Assembly: GCA_029008615.1 (NCBI GenBank)
Contig: JAQXJI010000039.1
Span: 1-64,000 of the forward strand
Length of the DNA: 64,000 nucleotides
Origin: Elusimicrobiota bacterium
GTDB lineage: Bacteria; Elusimicrobiota; Elusimicrobia; Elusimicrobiales; Elusimicrobiaceae
Direction: 5' to 3'
Positions within the stretch are counted from its first letter, which is position 1, and each line of letters starts with the position of its first letter. The translations under genes and the position numbers were made by a program. Under the pieces are notes generated by a model. That model was not told where the DNA came from and ran no database searches. It saw only the letters and a program-made list of their open reading frames with translations. Shown here piece after piece: positions 49,257 to 57,685 of the stretch.

Positions 49257-49266
49257 CTACATAAAT

Positions 49267-49295
49267 ATTTTATTAAAATTACTTTATTTTGTAAA
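49267..49295 (-). promoter_or_regulatory. Promoter of tRNA-Asn
   Basis: On the minus strand TTTACA (49290-49295) and TAAAAT (49267-49272) are 17 bases apart, with the tRNA 5' end 11 bases after the -10 box. The rest of 49296-49467 is AT-rich with no gene that I can support. Confidence 0.72.
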
Positions 49296-49467
49296 GAGAT
49301 TTTAATTTTTTTCTTTCCATCATCGCTGACGTATTTATGTCTTCTTTATTTATTATATCACTTATTTAAAAAAGAATAAAGAGTTTCGTTAAATTTTTTG
49401 CAAATTTATTTACTTTTACTTATGTCCGTCAAAAAAGTACGGGCGCCAAGTAAAGATTGTCGGAAAC

Positions 49468-50259
49468 TTACTTCTTTTTTCTCAAATTCTTGCCCGTTAC
49501 GTATTTCGCGCCGGGGAGTTTCTTCATAAATTTTTTAACTATTTCATACAAATTACGTCTTCTGCGCAGAAAAATGACTCTTTCCGTCATAAATCTTTTA
49601 TTAAAGCCTCTGCATTCGGCGTAACGGGAAACAAAAAATTTTAATTTGTTTTCGCTTCTAAGCGGCTTCATAAGGGTTTGGCAGGATTGAAGCATTCCGA
49701 CGGCTTTCTTTTTAAACTTAAATCTGTTTATATCAACCAAAGCGAAATGATAGTTTTTTCCTTCGCGGGAATATAAAATATTGTTTGCGGTAAAATCCTT
49801 GTCTATCAGGCCGTGCTCGTGCATTTTTGCCGTATATTCGGCCAAAGCCTTTATAAGTTCTCTGTTTTTGCAGTCGTGCCCCATACGCGGCATATTAAGC
49901 TGTTCGCTGATAAAATAGGAATAATTTATTATTCCGTATTTGCGTTGTATTATGTAGCCGAAAGGTTTTGGCGTATCAAAGCCCATTTGTCTGAGTTTAA
50001 CGGCGTTTAAATATGCGCTTTTGGCTTTTGGCCGGCGCAATCCTATTGAATAAAGTATTCTGTTGATTATCGGCGGTATGCAGTATTTTTTTACGTTTAT
50101 TTTCATTCCGCCTTCTTCGTAAACTTTTATTTGGTTTCTGGCGTTATGAATGCAGAGTCCTTTTTCGGAAAATAAATCCGGCACTTTTTGGATGAAGCCT
50201 TCCGGCAGGCCTGAATTTTTTGCGGAATATACAAAAACGCTGTCTGAAATCTTGTTCAT
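49468..50259 (-). CDS. LPS-kinase-like protein (Kdo/heptose kinase fold)
   Basis: I start at ATG 50259 (MNKISDSVFVYS), which has GAGG upstream; 263 residues. HEHGLIDKDFTANNILY is the kinase catalytic loop (with Asp at the HxD position as IDKDFTANN) and FALVDINRFKFK the metal-binding DxN-type motif. These match the lipopolysaccharide core kinase group (WaaP/RfaP/InaA-like). The protein would phosphorylate a core sugar on the cytoplasmic side. It is the first chromosomal gene after tRNA-Asn. Confidence 0.8.
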   Translation of the reverse strand: MNKISDSVFVYSAKNSGLPEGFIQKVPDLFSEKGLCIHNARNQIKVYEEGGMKINVKKYCIPPIINRILYSIGLRRPKAKSAYLNAVKLRQMGFDTPKPFGYIIQRKYGIINYSYFISEQLNMPRMGHDCKNRELIKALAEYTAKMHEHGLIDKDFTANNILYSREGKNYHFALVDINRFKFKKKAVGMLQSCQTLMKPLRSENKLKFFVSRYAECRGFNKRFMTERVIFLRRRRNLYEIVKKFMKKLPGAKYVTGKNLRKKK

Positions 50260-50301
50260 TTTATGGCATACCTCAACTGCGCGCCTCCGCCAAGAGCGCA
50301 T

Positions 50302-50832
50302 TTATATTTTTATTTGTTTTTTAATTATATCAAAAATTTTATTTCTGACGTCGAAAAATCGTTGAAAAGAGCTTTTTTGATGTTAGCTTTCTTCGCAGTT
50401 ATATATAATATATAAATGCAGATATTTAATTATGAAAAGCGCATTCGCCTTATAAAATTCAATTTTAAAAAAGACTATATGCACTTTTTGAAAATAAAGA
50501 ATAAATATGCCTCGGAAACCAATCTTATGGAAAGTTTTATATTGACGGTAATTGCCATAATAAGTTTTATAGTTTCCTTTTTTGCGGAGAAAATTGAAAA
50601 ATATATTTTTATTTCCTGCCGGAAAGCCGGCGAGGGCTCCGTTGAAGATTCTTGCGTCTGCAATCGTCAAACCAAGGAAAATCCCCAAAAAACTTCACTT
50701 TTGACGGAACTCAGCTTCTGCAAAACGTTTTATACTCCCGCTTAAATCATAATTAGTCTTTTTGTAAGGTATCCCGCGCCGGCTTTTATTTCGCTCTGCG
50801 CGGCGGCGTTTTATTTTATATTAAGGATAATT
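50302..50832. other. Long gap; one weak ORF on each strand
   Basis: A 109-codon frame at 50416-50745 (+) with one hydrophobic helix (MESFILTVIAIISFIVSFFAEK) is open, and an overlapping 101-codon frame lies on the other strand. Neither has a ribosome site or recognisable family. TATATAATATATAA at about 50401-50416 could be a promoter. I call no gene. Confidence 0.4.
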
Positions 50833-52038
50833 ATGACTAAAAGAATATTTACTGAACTGTTGTTGAGTTTTTTTGTGTGTTTATATGCCGCAAATGTGCA
50901 GGCGGCAGGCTTTGCTCTTTACGAGTACAGCGCGCGCGGCAACGCTATGGGCGGAGCCGTTTTGGCCAATAAGGCCGAGCCCGCTTCGATAGCTTCAAAC
51001 CCCGCTTTGATTACCAAGCTTCAAGGTACCCAGGTTCAAGCCGGGATAACAGGTGTTACGGTAGGCGGATCTACGGAAATTTCCGGGCAGAAAAGGGATT
51101 TAAAAACCAGCACTTTCTATTTGCCGAACCTTTATATAACCCGTCAGATGAGGGATCATATTTATCTTGGGCTCGGTCTTTTTTCCCGCTTCGGCTTGGG
51201 GGGGAAATATAAAGATTATTCAAATTGGCTCCCCGCAATAAGCGAAAGACAGTCTTACCGTATGGATTTGGTTACGTATTCCGTTAACCCGGTAATGGCT
51301 TCAAGAGTTACGGACGATTTATCTTTAGCCGGCGGCTTTGAAATTATGTACGCCCACTTGATAGAAGATAAAGGTTTTGGCCGCCAAAACGGTGTCCGCA
51401 TAGAGGGCGATTCCGTAACTTGGGGGGCAAACTTCGGTTTATATTATAATCCTTCCTGGGCGGAAAAGTGGGGCGCCGCTTTGACTTACAGAACCAAAAC
51501 CCGCCATTTGGCCAGCGGGGAAGTTACCGGCACGGGCCTGTTTACTTCCGCCACCGGGGACGCAACGGCTTCTTTGGCTTTGCCCGACCAACTGGCTTTC
51601 GGGCTTTCGTTCGCGCCGTCAAAGAAGCTTACCTTGGAAGCCGACATTATGGGTATATTTTGGAGTTCTTACAAACAGCTTCGCGTCGACTATGACGATT
51701 TGCGTGCGCCCAATAACGAGTTTAAACATTATAAAGACGTTTACCGCTTTTCTTTGGGGGCTGAATACTCCCTTACCGATAATTGGGATTTGCGCGCCGG
51801 ATACGTATATGACGAATCCCCTATAAACCACAAATATATGGACACTATGGTTCCGGCTGATGACAGGCACATTTTCAGCGGCGGCGTAGGCTATAACGCA
51901 AAAGGGTTCGGCGTAGATGTATCTTATTCTTATATGCTTGTGAGCGATCTTACGGGTACGACCGAACACGGCCAAACCGCCAAATATAAAGGGGCCACCA
52001 GTCATATGATAGGTTTAAGCTTTAAATACGCTTTTTAG
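50833..52038 (+). CDS. FadL/OMPP1-type outer-membrane transport protein
   Basis: 401 residues. A signal peptide ends near VQAA|GFALYEYSARGNAMGGA; the mature start, then NPALITKL (the NPA hatch motif), are typical of FadL/TodX. Amphipathic strands alternate to the end, which is SHMIGLSFKYAF with a terminal Phe for BAM recognition. It would take up hydrophobic compounds across the outer membrane. AAGGATAATT precedes the ATG. It ends at a strong terminator. Confidence 0.9.
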   Translation: MTKRIFTELLLSFFVCLYAANVQAAGFALYEYSARGNAMGGAVLANKAEPASIASNPALITKLQGTQVQAGITGVTVGGSTEISGQKRDLKTSTFYLPNLYITRQMRDHIYLGLGLFSRFGLGGKYKDYSNWLPAISERQSYRMDLVTYSVNPVMASRVTDDLSLAGGFEIMYAHLIEDKGFGRQNGVRIEGDSVTWGANFGLYYNPSWAEKWGAALTYRTKTRHLASGEVTGTGLFTSATGDATASLALPDQLAFGLSFAPSKKLTLEADIMGIFWSSYKQLRVDYDDLRAPNNEFKHYKDVYRFSLGAEYSLTDNWDLRAGYVYDESPINHKYMDTMVPADDRHIFSGGVGYNAKGFGVDVSYSYMLVSDLTGTTEHGQTAKYKGATSHMIGLSFKYAF

Positions 52039-52059
52039 GTGTGAAGGCCTTTTTATATT

Positions 52060-52088
52060 AAAAAGCCGCTCACTAAAGAGCGGCTTTT
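52060..52088. terminator. Terminator between convergent genes
   Basis: AAAAGCCGCTC pairs perfectly with GAGCGGCTTTT over ACTAAAG-type loop, between FadL (+) and the dehydrogenase (-). Confidence 0.85.
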
Positions 52089-52110
52089 GCGTTTAACTTT
52101 ATTTTGCGGA

Positions 52111-53187
52111 TTATTTTTTTACATATTCGTTTAAAGGCTTTACCCTGTAAAGCGGAGCAGGCATTTTGTCGGTGGTTATATAGCCGGGCTCGGCGTTTAT
52201 AACGTCGGGCAGACGTTCCGTTATCGTAGCGCAGGTAAGTTCCACCGTAGCCGGACGGTTTACCGTGATTTGCGTTGAAGGTTCGCCCTCAACCGTCCAG
52301 TCGTTTTGGTCGAACTCTTCCGGCGCGTATACTTTGCCTATACATTCCGTTTCAAGAATTATGCCTTCGGCCGTTTTTGTGGTTACCACTGCGGACATAC
52401 CCGTTGCATAACCTGCGGGAATAGTCATATTTAAAGTGGAACTTTTGAGTTCGCTTTTGTATGTTTGAGGGACTGTTTTTTGCGTTTGTTCTTTTACGGT
52501 AAGGCCCAATTTTTCGCAAAGCCAGCCGTTTACGTTCCACATATAAGAGGGCAGGAACTCGCCTCTGTCAATCATTTCCTTGCGGAGTTTTTCGGAGATG
52601 TTGTCAGAGGCGGAAATTTCTTTGGCGAAGCTTTCCAAATCCAATCCGGCCCCGTGCGCTTTTGCCAAGGCTATGCCGTAATCTTCCACGTTATAACTGG
52701 ATTTTCCTTTTATTTTGGTGATTTTTTGCGTCGCGCCGGAAAGAACCGTTATAAGATTGCCCCAAAATACGTCTTGGTATCCGCTTCCGCACAGAGTGCA
52801 TCCGTGCTCTTTAGCCAATTTATCCAGTTCCGCTGTAAGCGCGGGGGAAGAATTCGCCGGGAAAAAGGCTTCCTCGCAGGTGGAAATGGCGTTCACCCCG
52901 GCCTGCGCGCAAGTTTTAAAAGCCTCAAAAACGTCTTTAAACAGGCTTTGCGTGGTTATAATACAAATATCGGGTTTTACTTCTTTAAGTATTTGCGCGG
53001 CGTTTTTTGCGTCTTCTACCAAAATGCCTTTTTTGCCTATTTTGGCGATATCGCCGATGTCTTTGTTGATTACCGCAGGGTTGACGTCAAACGCGGCGAC
53101 GATTTCCGCACCCTTTTCATAAACGTAGCGTATGGAATATACGGCCATTTTGCCGCAGCCGTATTGGGCTACTCTTAATTTTCTCTG
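52111..53187 (-). CDS. NAD(P)-dependent dehydrogenase, diaminopentanoate-dehydrogenase-like
   Basis: I start at ATG 53187 (MQRKLRVAQYGCG), AAGGAT upstream; 358 residues. RVAQYGCGKMAVYSIRYVYEKG is the dinucleotide-binding loop, IVAAFDVNP the second strand, and ICIITTQSLFKDVFEA, AGVNAISTCEEAFF match the dihydrodipicolinate-reductase superfamily. The closest type I can name is 2,4-diaminopentanoate dehydrogenase of ornithine fermentation, but the substrate is not certain. Not in an obvious operon; the terminator at 53259-53282 separates it from the hydrolase. Confidence 0.72.
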   Translation of the reverse strand, partial: QRKLRVAQYGCGKMAVYSIRYVYEKGAEIVAAFDVNPAVINKDIGDIAKIGKKGILVEDAKNAAQILKEVKPDICIITTQSLFKDVFEAFKTCAQAGVNAISTCEEAFFPANSSPALTAELDKLAKEHGCTLCGSGYQDVFWGNLITVLSGATQKITKIKGKSSYNVEDYGIALAKAHGAGLDLESFAKEISASDNISEKLRKEMIDRGEFLPSYMWNVNGWLCEKLGLTVKEQTQKTVPQTYKSELKSSTLNMTIPAGYATGMSAVVTTKTAEGIILETECIGKVYAPEEFDQNDWTVEGEPSTQITVNRPATVELTCATITERLPDVINAEPGYITTDKMPAPLYRVKPLNEYVKK

Positions 53188-53258
53188 CATAAATTTGCAA
53201 TATCCTTTAAATCCGCCCGCTGTAAGCGGGGGAAAATTTTTTATAAGTGCATCAAAAA

Positions 53259-53282
53259 TCATCCCCCGGCTAAGGGGGATGA
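53259..53282 (-). terminator. Terminator of the choloylglycine-hydrolase-like gene
   Basis: TCATCCCCC and GGGGGATGA form a perfect 9-bp stem followed on the minus strand by TTTTTG, 8 bases after the stop of the gene at 53290. Confidence 0.75.
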
Positions 53283-53289
53283 CTGCGCC

Positions 53290-54390
53290 TCAGTTAAAAT
53301 ATATTTCCTGAAAGCCGGGATTGGTTTTGGTTTCAAGCGGAAGAACGTATTTTTTTACCGTCGAGAAATCTATTTTGTTTAAGTCTATTTTTCTTATAGT
53401 CGGGTTATACATCGTGGTGTAATAAAATTCTTTTCCGCTTAAATTGCTGAAGGCAGTCCATTGGGTCGCGCTCGGCAAATCGGGAATTTCCTGGCCGGGT
53501 GCGAATTCCTCTCCTATCGGTATGGTAAAAGCCTTAAGGATTTGAAATCCCTGTTTTATGCCGGCTTCGACGTTTTTCGCTTTAGGTGCGCTGTGCAGGG
53601 CAAAAAAAGCTCTTACGAATCTTGAAGGCGGCGTATAATCGCCAGGCAGGCCAAGTAAACTTGAAGTCCCGCCCAAAGACTTAAGCTCTATATCTCCTAC
53701 TTTACGGTTTTTTGCCAAGCCCGTTTCCAGGTTTACGTAGTTGTTAAGGTTTGTAATATGCCAGGGAAATTCGGGCGAGTTTGTAAATACTCCGGCTTTA
53801 TTGTCGTAAATATTTACTTTGCCGTTGTCGGTGATTTCTATGGCTATATTCCCGCCTTTTGCGTCCGTTACGCGCCAATGCGCCGTCGGCAGAGGCTGAC
53901 CGTCTTTTTCATAGCCTATGGGCACTACGGTTATTTTGGGCAGATTGGCCTTTACTTCTTCTACCGTTGAAAAGTTGCTTAGAATCCAACTTACCAAATA
54001 CATATCCGCCAAGGATTTGGAAGCCTTTTTGGGATTATATTTAGATAAAGATCCGTACCCGGAGAAGTAAAACATTCCCGCGTTGAGGCCGGCTTCGTTT
54101 ACGCCTTCGCCTATAAAGTCCTCATAGACCAAGGCGACGCCGGTAAATCCGTATTTGCCTTTCCATTTAAGTCCGTTCTTTTTGCCTTCGGACGTATAAG
54201 ACTGAAAATCAGCTCCGCGCGGCATTATTACCAATTTGCTGTTTAAATCGTAATAGCCCCATTCTATGCTTCTGCCCGCTATGGCTGCGCCGTCTTCGGT
54301 TTTGAAGGCTATGCCGGTGCAGGCGTAAAGGCTTTGCCCTGTAAGCATTGCGCCGGCCAAAGCCAAAGCCAATAATTTGTTTGTTTTCAT
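53290..54390 (-). CDS. Exported choloylglycine-hydrolase / penicillin-V-acylase-like Ntn hydrolase
   Basis: From ATG 54390 (MKTNKLLALALAG) 366 residues; GTG 18 bases upstream is less likely. The signal peptide ends at LYA|C, so cleavage would place Cys at the new N terminus as the nucleophile, followed by TGIAFKTEDGAAIAGRSIEWG as in the Ntn family. Later YTPPSRFVRAFF holds the conserved Arg. It hydrolyses linear amides such as bile-acid conjugates, penicillin V or acyl-homoserine lactones. LYAC also resembles a lipobox; lipidation would block the nucleophile, so signal peptidase I is preferred. Confidence 0.85.
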   Translation of the reverse strand: MKTNKLLALALAGAMLTGQSLYACTGIAFKTEDGAAIAGRSIEWGYYDLNSKLVIMPRGADFQSYTSEGKKNGLKWKGKYGFTGVALVYEDFIGEGVNEAGLNAGMFYFSGYGSLSKYNPKKASKSLADMYLVSWILSNFSTVEEVKANLPKITVVPIGYEKDGQPLPTAHWRVTDAKGGNIAIEITDNGKVNIYDNKAGVFTNSPEFPWHITNLNNYVNLETGLAKNRKVGDIELKSLGGTSSLLGLPGDYTPPSRFVRAFFALHSAPKAKNVEAGIKQGFQILKAFTIPIGEEFAPGQEIPDLPSATQWTAFSNLSGKEFYYTTMYNPTIRKIDLNKIDFSTVKKYVLPLETKTNPGFQEIYFN

Positions 54391-54511
54391 TAATACCCCC
54401 TTTTTCACAACTAAGAGAAGTATAACGCCGGAAACCTATAAATGCAAGGCCCCGGAGCAAAATGACGATTAAAAGGAGAAAATTCTATAATTAATACTTT
54501 TTTACGACGGA

Positions 54512-54539
54512 AATTAAATCAAACGATTGATTTTTAATT
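54512..54539. promoter_or_regulatory. Inverted repeat, probable operator of the TetR regulator
   Basis: AATTAAATCAA (54512-54522) and TTGATTTTTAATT (54527-54539) form an inverted repeat with a small insertion, covering the -35 box of the tetR promoter. Confidence 0.5.
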
Positions 54540-54556
54540 CGGCTTTTTTGTATACT
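54527..54556 (+). promoter_or_regulatory. Promoter of the tetR-efflux operon
   Basis: TTGATT (54527-54532) and TATACT (54551-54556) with 18 bases between, about 30 bases before the tetR ATG. Confidence 0.6.
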
Positions 54557-54586
54557 TTTCATAATGCGTAAAGTAAGGAATCAAAA

Positions 54587-55228
54587 ATGAAAGATTCAAA
54601 AAATAAATTGCTTAAAACTGCTTTTGAGCTTTTCGCCTTAAGGGGCATTGACGGTGTTTCCACCAGGGAAATCGTCCGCGAGGCCGGCGTAAATATCCAC
54701 GCCATAAGCTATTACTTCGGCGGGAAGGAGGGGCTTTATAAAGCGGTTATAGATTATCTTTTTGACTTTATGAAAGAAGAGAGCGGGTCTTTCATTCATT
54801 TGGATGAGTATTCACGCGCTTTGGACGGAGCCGGGCGGGAGGAAGCTTTGGACTTGCTTTTTAAAGTGCTTGGCGAATTTACCGACTTCGGTTTCGTTCC
54901 GAAAAACAAATATGTGGCTCTGTTTTTGACTAGGGAAGAATTTTATCCGTCAAAATACGGCAAGAATTTTTTTGAAAGGCTTACCTGCCCCTTGCAGGAG
55001 TTTATGATGAAGTGCATTTCAAAAATAACCGGGATGGATATATCCGACCGCAAAACCGTATTGCTTTGCTATATGATAACGGCGCAGTCGCTTGTTCTGG
55101 GGCGAAAAAAGAACGATTTGCTTCAAACTTTTAAAATGAAGTCGTTGGATGAAGAAACTTCTCTTTTCATAAAACAAATGCTCTGCGTTAACGTGAAAGC
55201 GATTTTAAAAGAATATATGAAGGAGTAA
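54587..55228 (+). CDS. TetR-family repressor of the efflux operon
   Basis: 213 residues. LLKTAFELFALRGIDGVSTREIVREAGVNIHAISYYFGGKEGLYKAV is the TetR DNA-binding domain (CerR-like: the NIHAISYYFGGKEGLY form). The C-terminal domain is helical, with a DUF1956-type pattern. It begins the operon tetR-tolC-acrA-acrB, with only 2 bases before the next ATG, so it is probably autoregulated and controls efflux in response to a toxic ligand. An operator lies at 54512-54539. Confidence 0.9.
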   Translation: MKDSKNKLLKTAFELFALRGIDGVSTREIVREAGVNIHAISYYFGGKEGLYKAVIDYLFDFMKEESGSFIHLDEYSRALDGAGREEALDLLFKVLGEFTDFGFVPKNKYVALFLTREEFYPSKYGKNFFERLTCPLQEFMMKCISKITGMDISDRKTVLLCYMITAQSLVLGRKKNDLLQTFKMKSLDEETSLFIKQMLCVNVKAILKEYMKE

Positions 55229-55230
55229 AG

Positions 55231-56568
55231 ATGAAGAAACACTTAACTTTCGCGGCCTTGCTTCTTTTGGCCGCAAGCGTAAACGCGCTGGACGTATTCG
55301 GCGTGTATAAAACGCCCGCGCCGGAAGGCTGCAGCGAGGTTGATTTAACCTCCAAAGGCCTTACTTTGGCGGATTTGACGGCGGTTGCGATATGCAATAA
55401 TCCGGCTTTAAGCGCGGATTATATGTCCCTCAAATCCAAGGAAGCGGCTTTGGGCGCGGCCAAAGCGGGCTATTTGCCTACGGTTGTGGTTAAAGGGGAA
55501 GGTTCTTTAAACGGGAAAAAAGTTGAAGATAAAGATTCCGTCCAAAACGAACCTTATGCGGCTTCCGCGGCCTTAAACTGGCTTATTTATGATTTTGGGG
55601 GGAGATCTTCCAATATCGGGCTTAACAAAGCTTATTTAAACGCAGCCGAGCACGCTTATGACGCCGCCGTGCAGGAAACCGTCTTGCAGGTGCACAGTGC
55701 GTATTTGCGCGTTTTGGGCGCAAGAGAGTCTTTAAAGAGCGCGCAGGCCAGTATGAAAACCTATAAAAAATCTTTTGAAGAATCTTCAAGAAGATATGAT
55801 TTGGGTATGGTTTCTTTGGTGGATAAACTTCAAGCCAAAACGGCTTACGAGCAAAGCACTTTGACGGTAACCACCGCGGAAAATACTTTAAGGCAGAACG
55901 AAGGTAATTTGGCCGTTTTGCTTAATCTTTCCCCAGATACCAAACTTGATCTTAAAGAAATACCGGCCAATGATTCCGTAATAAAACTGGAATCCGGCAA
56001 CGATATAAAAGAACTTATGGCTTATGCGCTTGAAATGCGCCCCGAAATCAAACAAAGCCAAAGCAATATAGAAGCAGGCAAAGCGGGGATAAGTTCCGCG
56101 CGCTCCGGCGGTCTGCCGAGCCTTTCCGCCGTTGCCCAAGCGCAGTATAACGACAACTGGAAACGCAGCCTTCCTTATGAAAGGGGAAGCTCGGTCGGCT
56201 TGGAACTTTCTTGGCCGATATTCAGCGGTTTTAACACTTCTTATTCCGTTTCAAAAGCGAAGTATGAATATGAATCCGCCAAAGAAAATTTGGAAGATAC
56301 TAAAATAACGGTGTTAAATGAGGTATGGTCTTACTATCAAAATTATAATACCGCGGTAAAGTCTTACCAAATAAGCAAGCAGATACTCGCCACCGCCGAA
56401 GAAAACGAAAGAGTGGCTTCCCGCTACTATGAAGTGGGCAAGAGCGACATCTTAAATTTGCTTAAAGCCAACGCCAGCTTGGCAGACGCCAGAGAAGGCC
56501 TCGTAAACGCTTATTACGGGCTTTTGATAAGCAAAGCGAATTTATACAGAGCAATAGGGAGATTTTAA
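55231..56568 (+). CDS. TolC-like outer-membrane efflux channel
   Basis: 445 residues. Signal peptide (AALLLLAASVNA|LD), then two OEP repeats: LTLADLTAVAICNNPALSADYMSLKSKEAALGAAKAGYLP and the second around MAYALEMRPEIKQSQSNIEAGKAGISSARSGGLP (shown in part). Long helices and beta-barrel strands alternate as in TolC. It forms the outer-membrane exit duct for the RND pump. The next gene begins one base after its stop. Confidence 0.93.
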   Translation: MKKHLTFAALLLLAASVNALDVFGVYKTPAPEGCSEVDLTSKGLTLADLTAVAICNNPALSADYMSLKSKEAALGAAKAGYLPTVVVKGEGSLNGKKVEDKDSVQNEPYAASAALNWLIYDFGGRSSNIGLNKAYLNAAEHAYDAAVQETVLQVHSAYLRVLGARESLKSAQASMKTYKKSFEESSRRYDLGMVSLVDKLQAKTAYEQSTLTVTTAENTLRQNEGNLAVLLNLSPDTKLDLKEIPANDSVIKLESGNDIKELMAYALEMRPEIKQSQSNIEAGKAGISSARSGGLPSLSAVAQAQYNDNWKRSLPYERGSSVGLELSWPIFSGFNTSYSVSKAKYEYESAKENLEDTKITVLNEVWSYYQNYNTAVKSYQISKQILATAEENERVASRYYEVGKSDILNLLKANASLADAREGLVNAYYGLLISKANLYRAIGRF

Positions 56569-57672
56569 ATGAGCAAGAAATTTAAAAAGGACAATATCAT
56601 CGCCGCCGTATTGATTTTGGCGGCCTTGGGCGGCGGGTACTTTTTAGGCAATAAATTTGCCGGTAAAGCCGCTGCTGTAATGCCTATGGGTGCGGGGGAC
56701 GTTTACGTTACGGTAAAACGCGCCGAACGCAAAAATATAGCCCCGGCCAAAAAATATATAGCCAGAGTGGAAGCCATAAACGCGGTGGACATAAGGCCGC
56801 AGGTTTCAGGTTATATTGAAGATGTTTTGTTTGAAGACGGTTCTTTCGTAAAGGAAGGCGATACGCTCTTTAGAATAGAACAGCGCAAATATAAAGCCAA
56901 TTTGGCCAGCGCGAAGGCGGCTCTTTCCCAAGCGGAGAATGATTATAAAAGGCAGCTTTCGCTCTATAAGGATAAAATGCTTCCCGCGGCCGAACTTGAA
57001 GTGGCGGAAACCTCTCTAGAAAAAGCCAAAGCCGATTTGGAACTCGCCAACTTGGATTTGGAACACAGCGAGATAAAAGCCCCCATATCCGGCAAAATCG
57101 GCAAAACTTTTATTACAAAAGGCAATTACGTCGATCCTTCCACTTCCAGCCTTGCGCGCATAGTGCAGATAAGCCCGGTAAGGGTCAACTTTTCTTTGAC
57201 CGATAAAGAGCGTCTTGAAAGTCTCAAATACATTGACAAAGAAGGCAATGGCAAAAACTCCATTCAGTTCTTGCTGGCCGACGGTCAAATCGTAGACGTT
57301 AAAGATCCCAAGCTTTTCCAGGATAATGAAATGAACACGGAAACGGCCACGATTTCAATGTATGCGGTTTATTCCAACGAAGAAGCCCTTTTGGTGCCCG
57401 GAAACTTAATAACAGTTTTGGTATCAGCCGACGGGCCGGAAGAATCTTTAATCGTGCCGCAGGTCGCCGTAGCGCAGGATTCAAACGGCAAGTATGTTAT
57501 GACCGTAAACGATGAGAACGTCGCCGAACAAAGATATGTCGGCCTCGGCCAAAGCATAGGCGACAACTACATAATTACTTCCGGTATAGAGCCAGGGGAG
57601 AAGATTGTTATCTCCGGCGTACAGAAAGTAAACAACGGCCAGAAGGTAAAAACCACCATCGTGGCTGACTAA
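56569..57672 (+). CDS. RND periplasmic adaptor (AcrA/MexA-like)
   Basis: 367 residues. An N-terminal membrane anchor (IIAAVLILAALGGGYFLG) has no lipobox. IRPQVSGYIEDVLFEDGSFVKEGDTLFRIEQRKY is the first half of the lipoyl-like domain, followed by the alpha hairpin (SAKAALSQAENDYKRQLSLYKDKMLPAAELEVAETSLEKA, in part), then LEHSEIKAPISGKIG and the beta-barrel domains. It links the inner pump and the TolC-like duct. Confidence 0.93.
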   Translation: MSKKFKKDNIIAAVLILAALGGGYFLGNKFAGKAAAVMPMGAGDVYVTVKRAERKNIAPAKKYIARVEAINAVDIRPQVSGYIEDVLFEDGSFVKEGDTLFRIEQRKYKANLASAKAALSQAENDYKRQLSLYKDKMLPAAELEVAETSLEKAKADLELANLDLEHSEIKAPISGKIGKTFITKGNYVDPSTSSLARIVQISPVRVNFSLTDKERLESLKYIDKEGNGKNSIQFLLADGQIVDVKDPKLFQDNEMNTETATISMYAVYSNEEALLVPGNLITVLVSADGPEESLIVPQVAVAQDSNGKYVMTVNDENVAEQRYVGLGQSIGDNYIITSGIEPGEKIVISGVQKVNNGQKVKTTIVAD

Positions 57673-57685
57673 TAAAGGGGGATAA

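Noticed and set aside
50416-50745. A 109-codon plus-strand gene with one hydrophobic helix
   Set aside because: No ribosome site, no family, an overlapping frame on the other strand, and a composition unlike coding neighbours.
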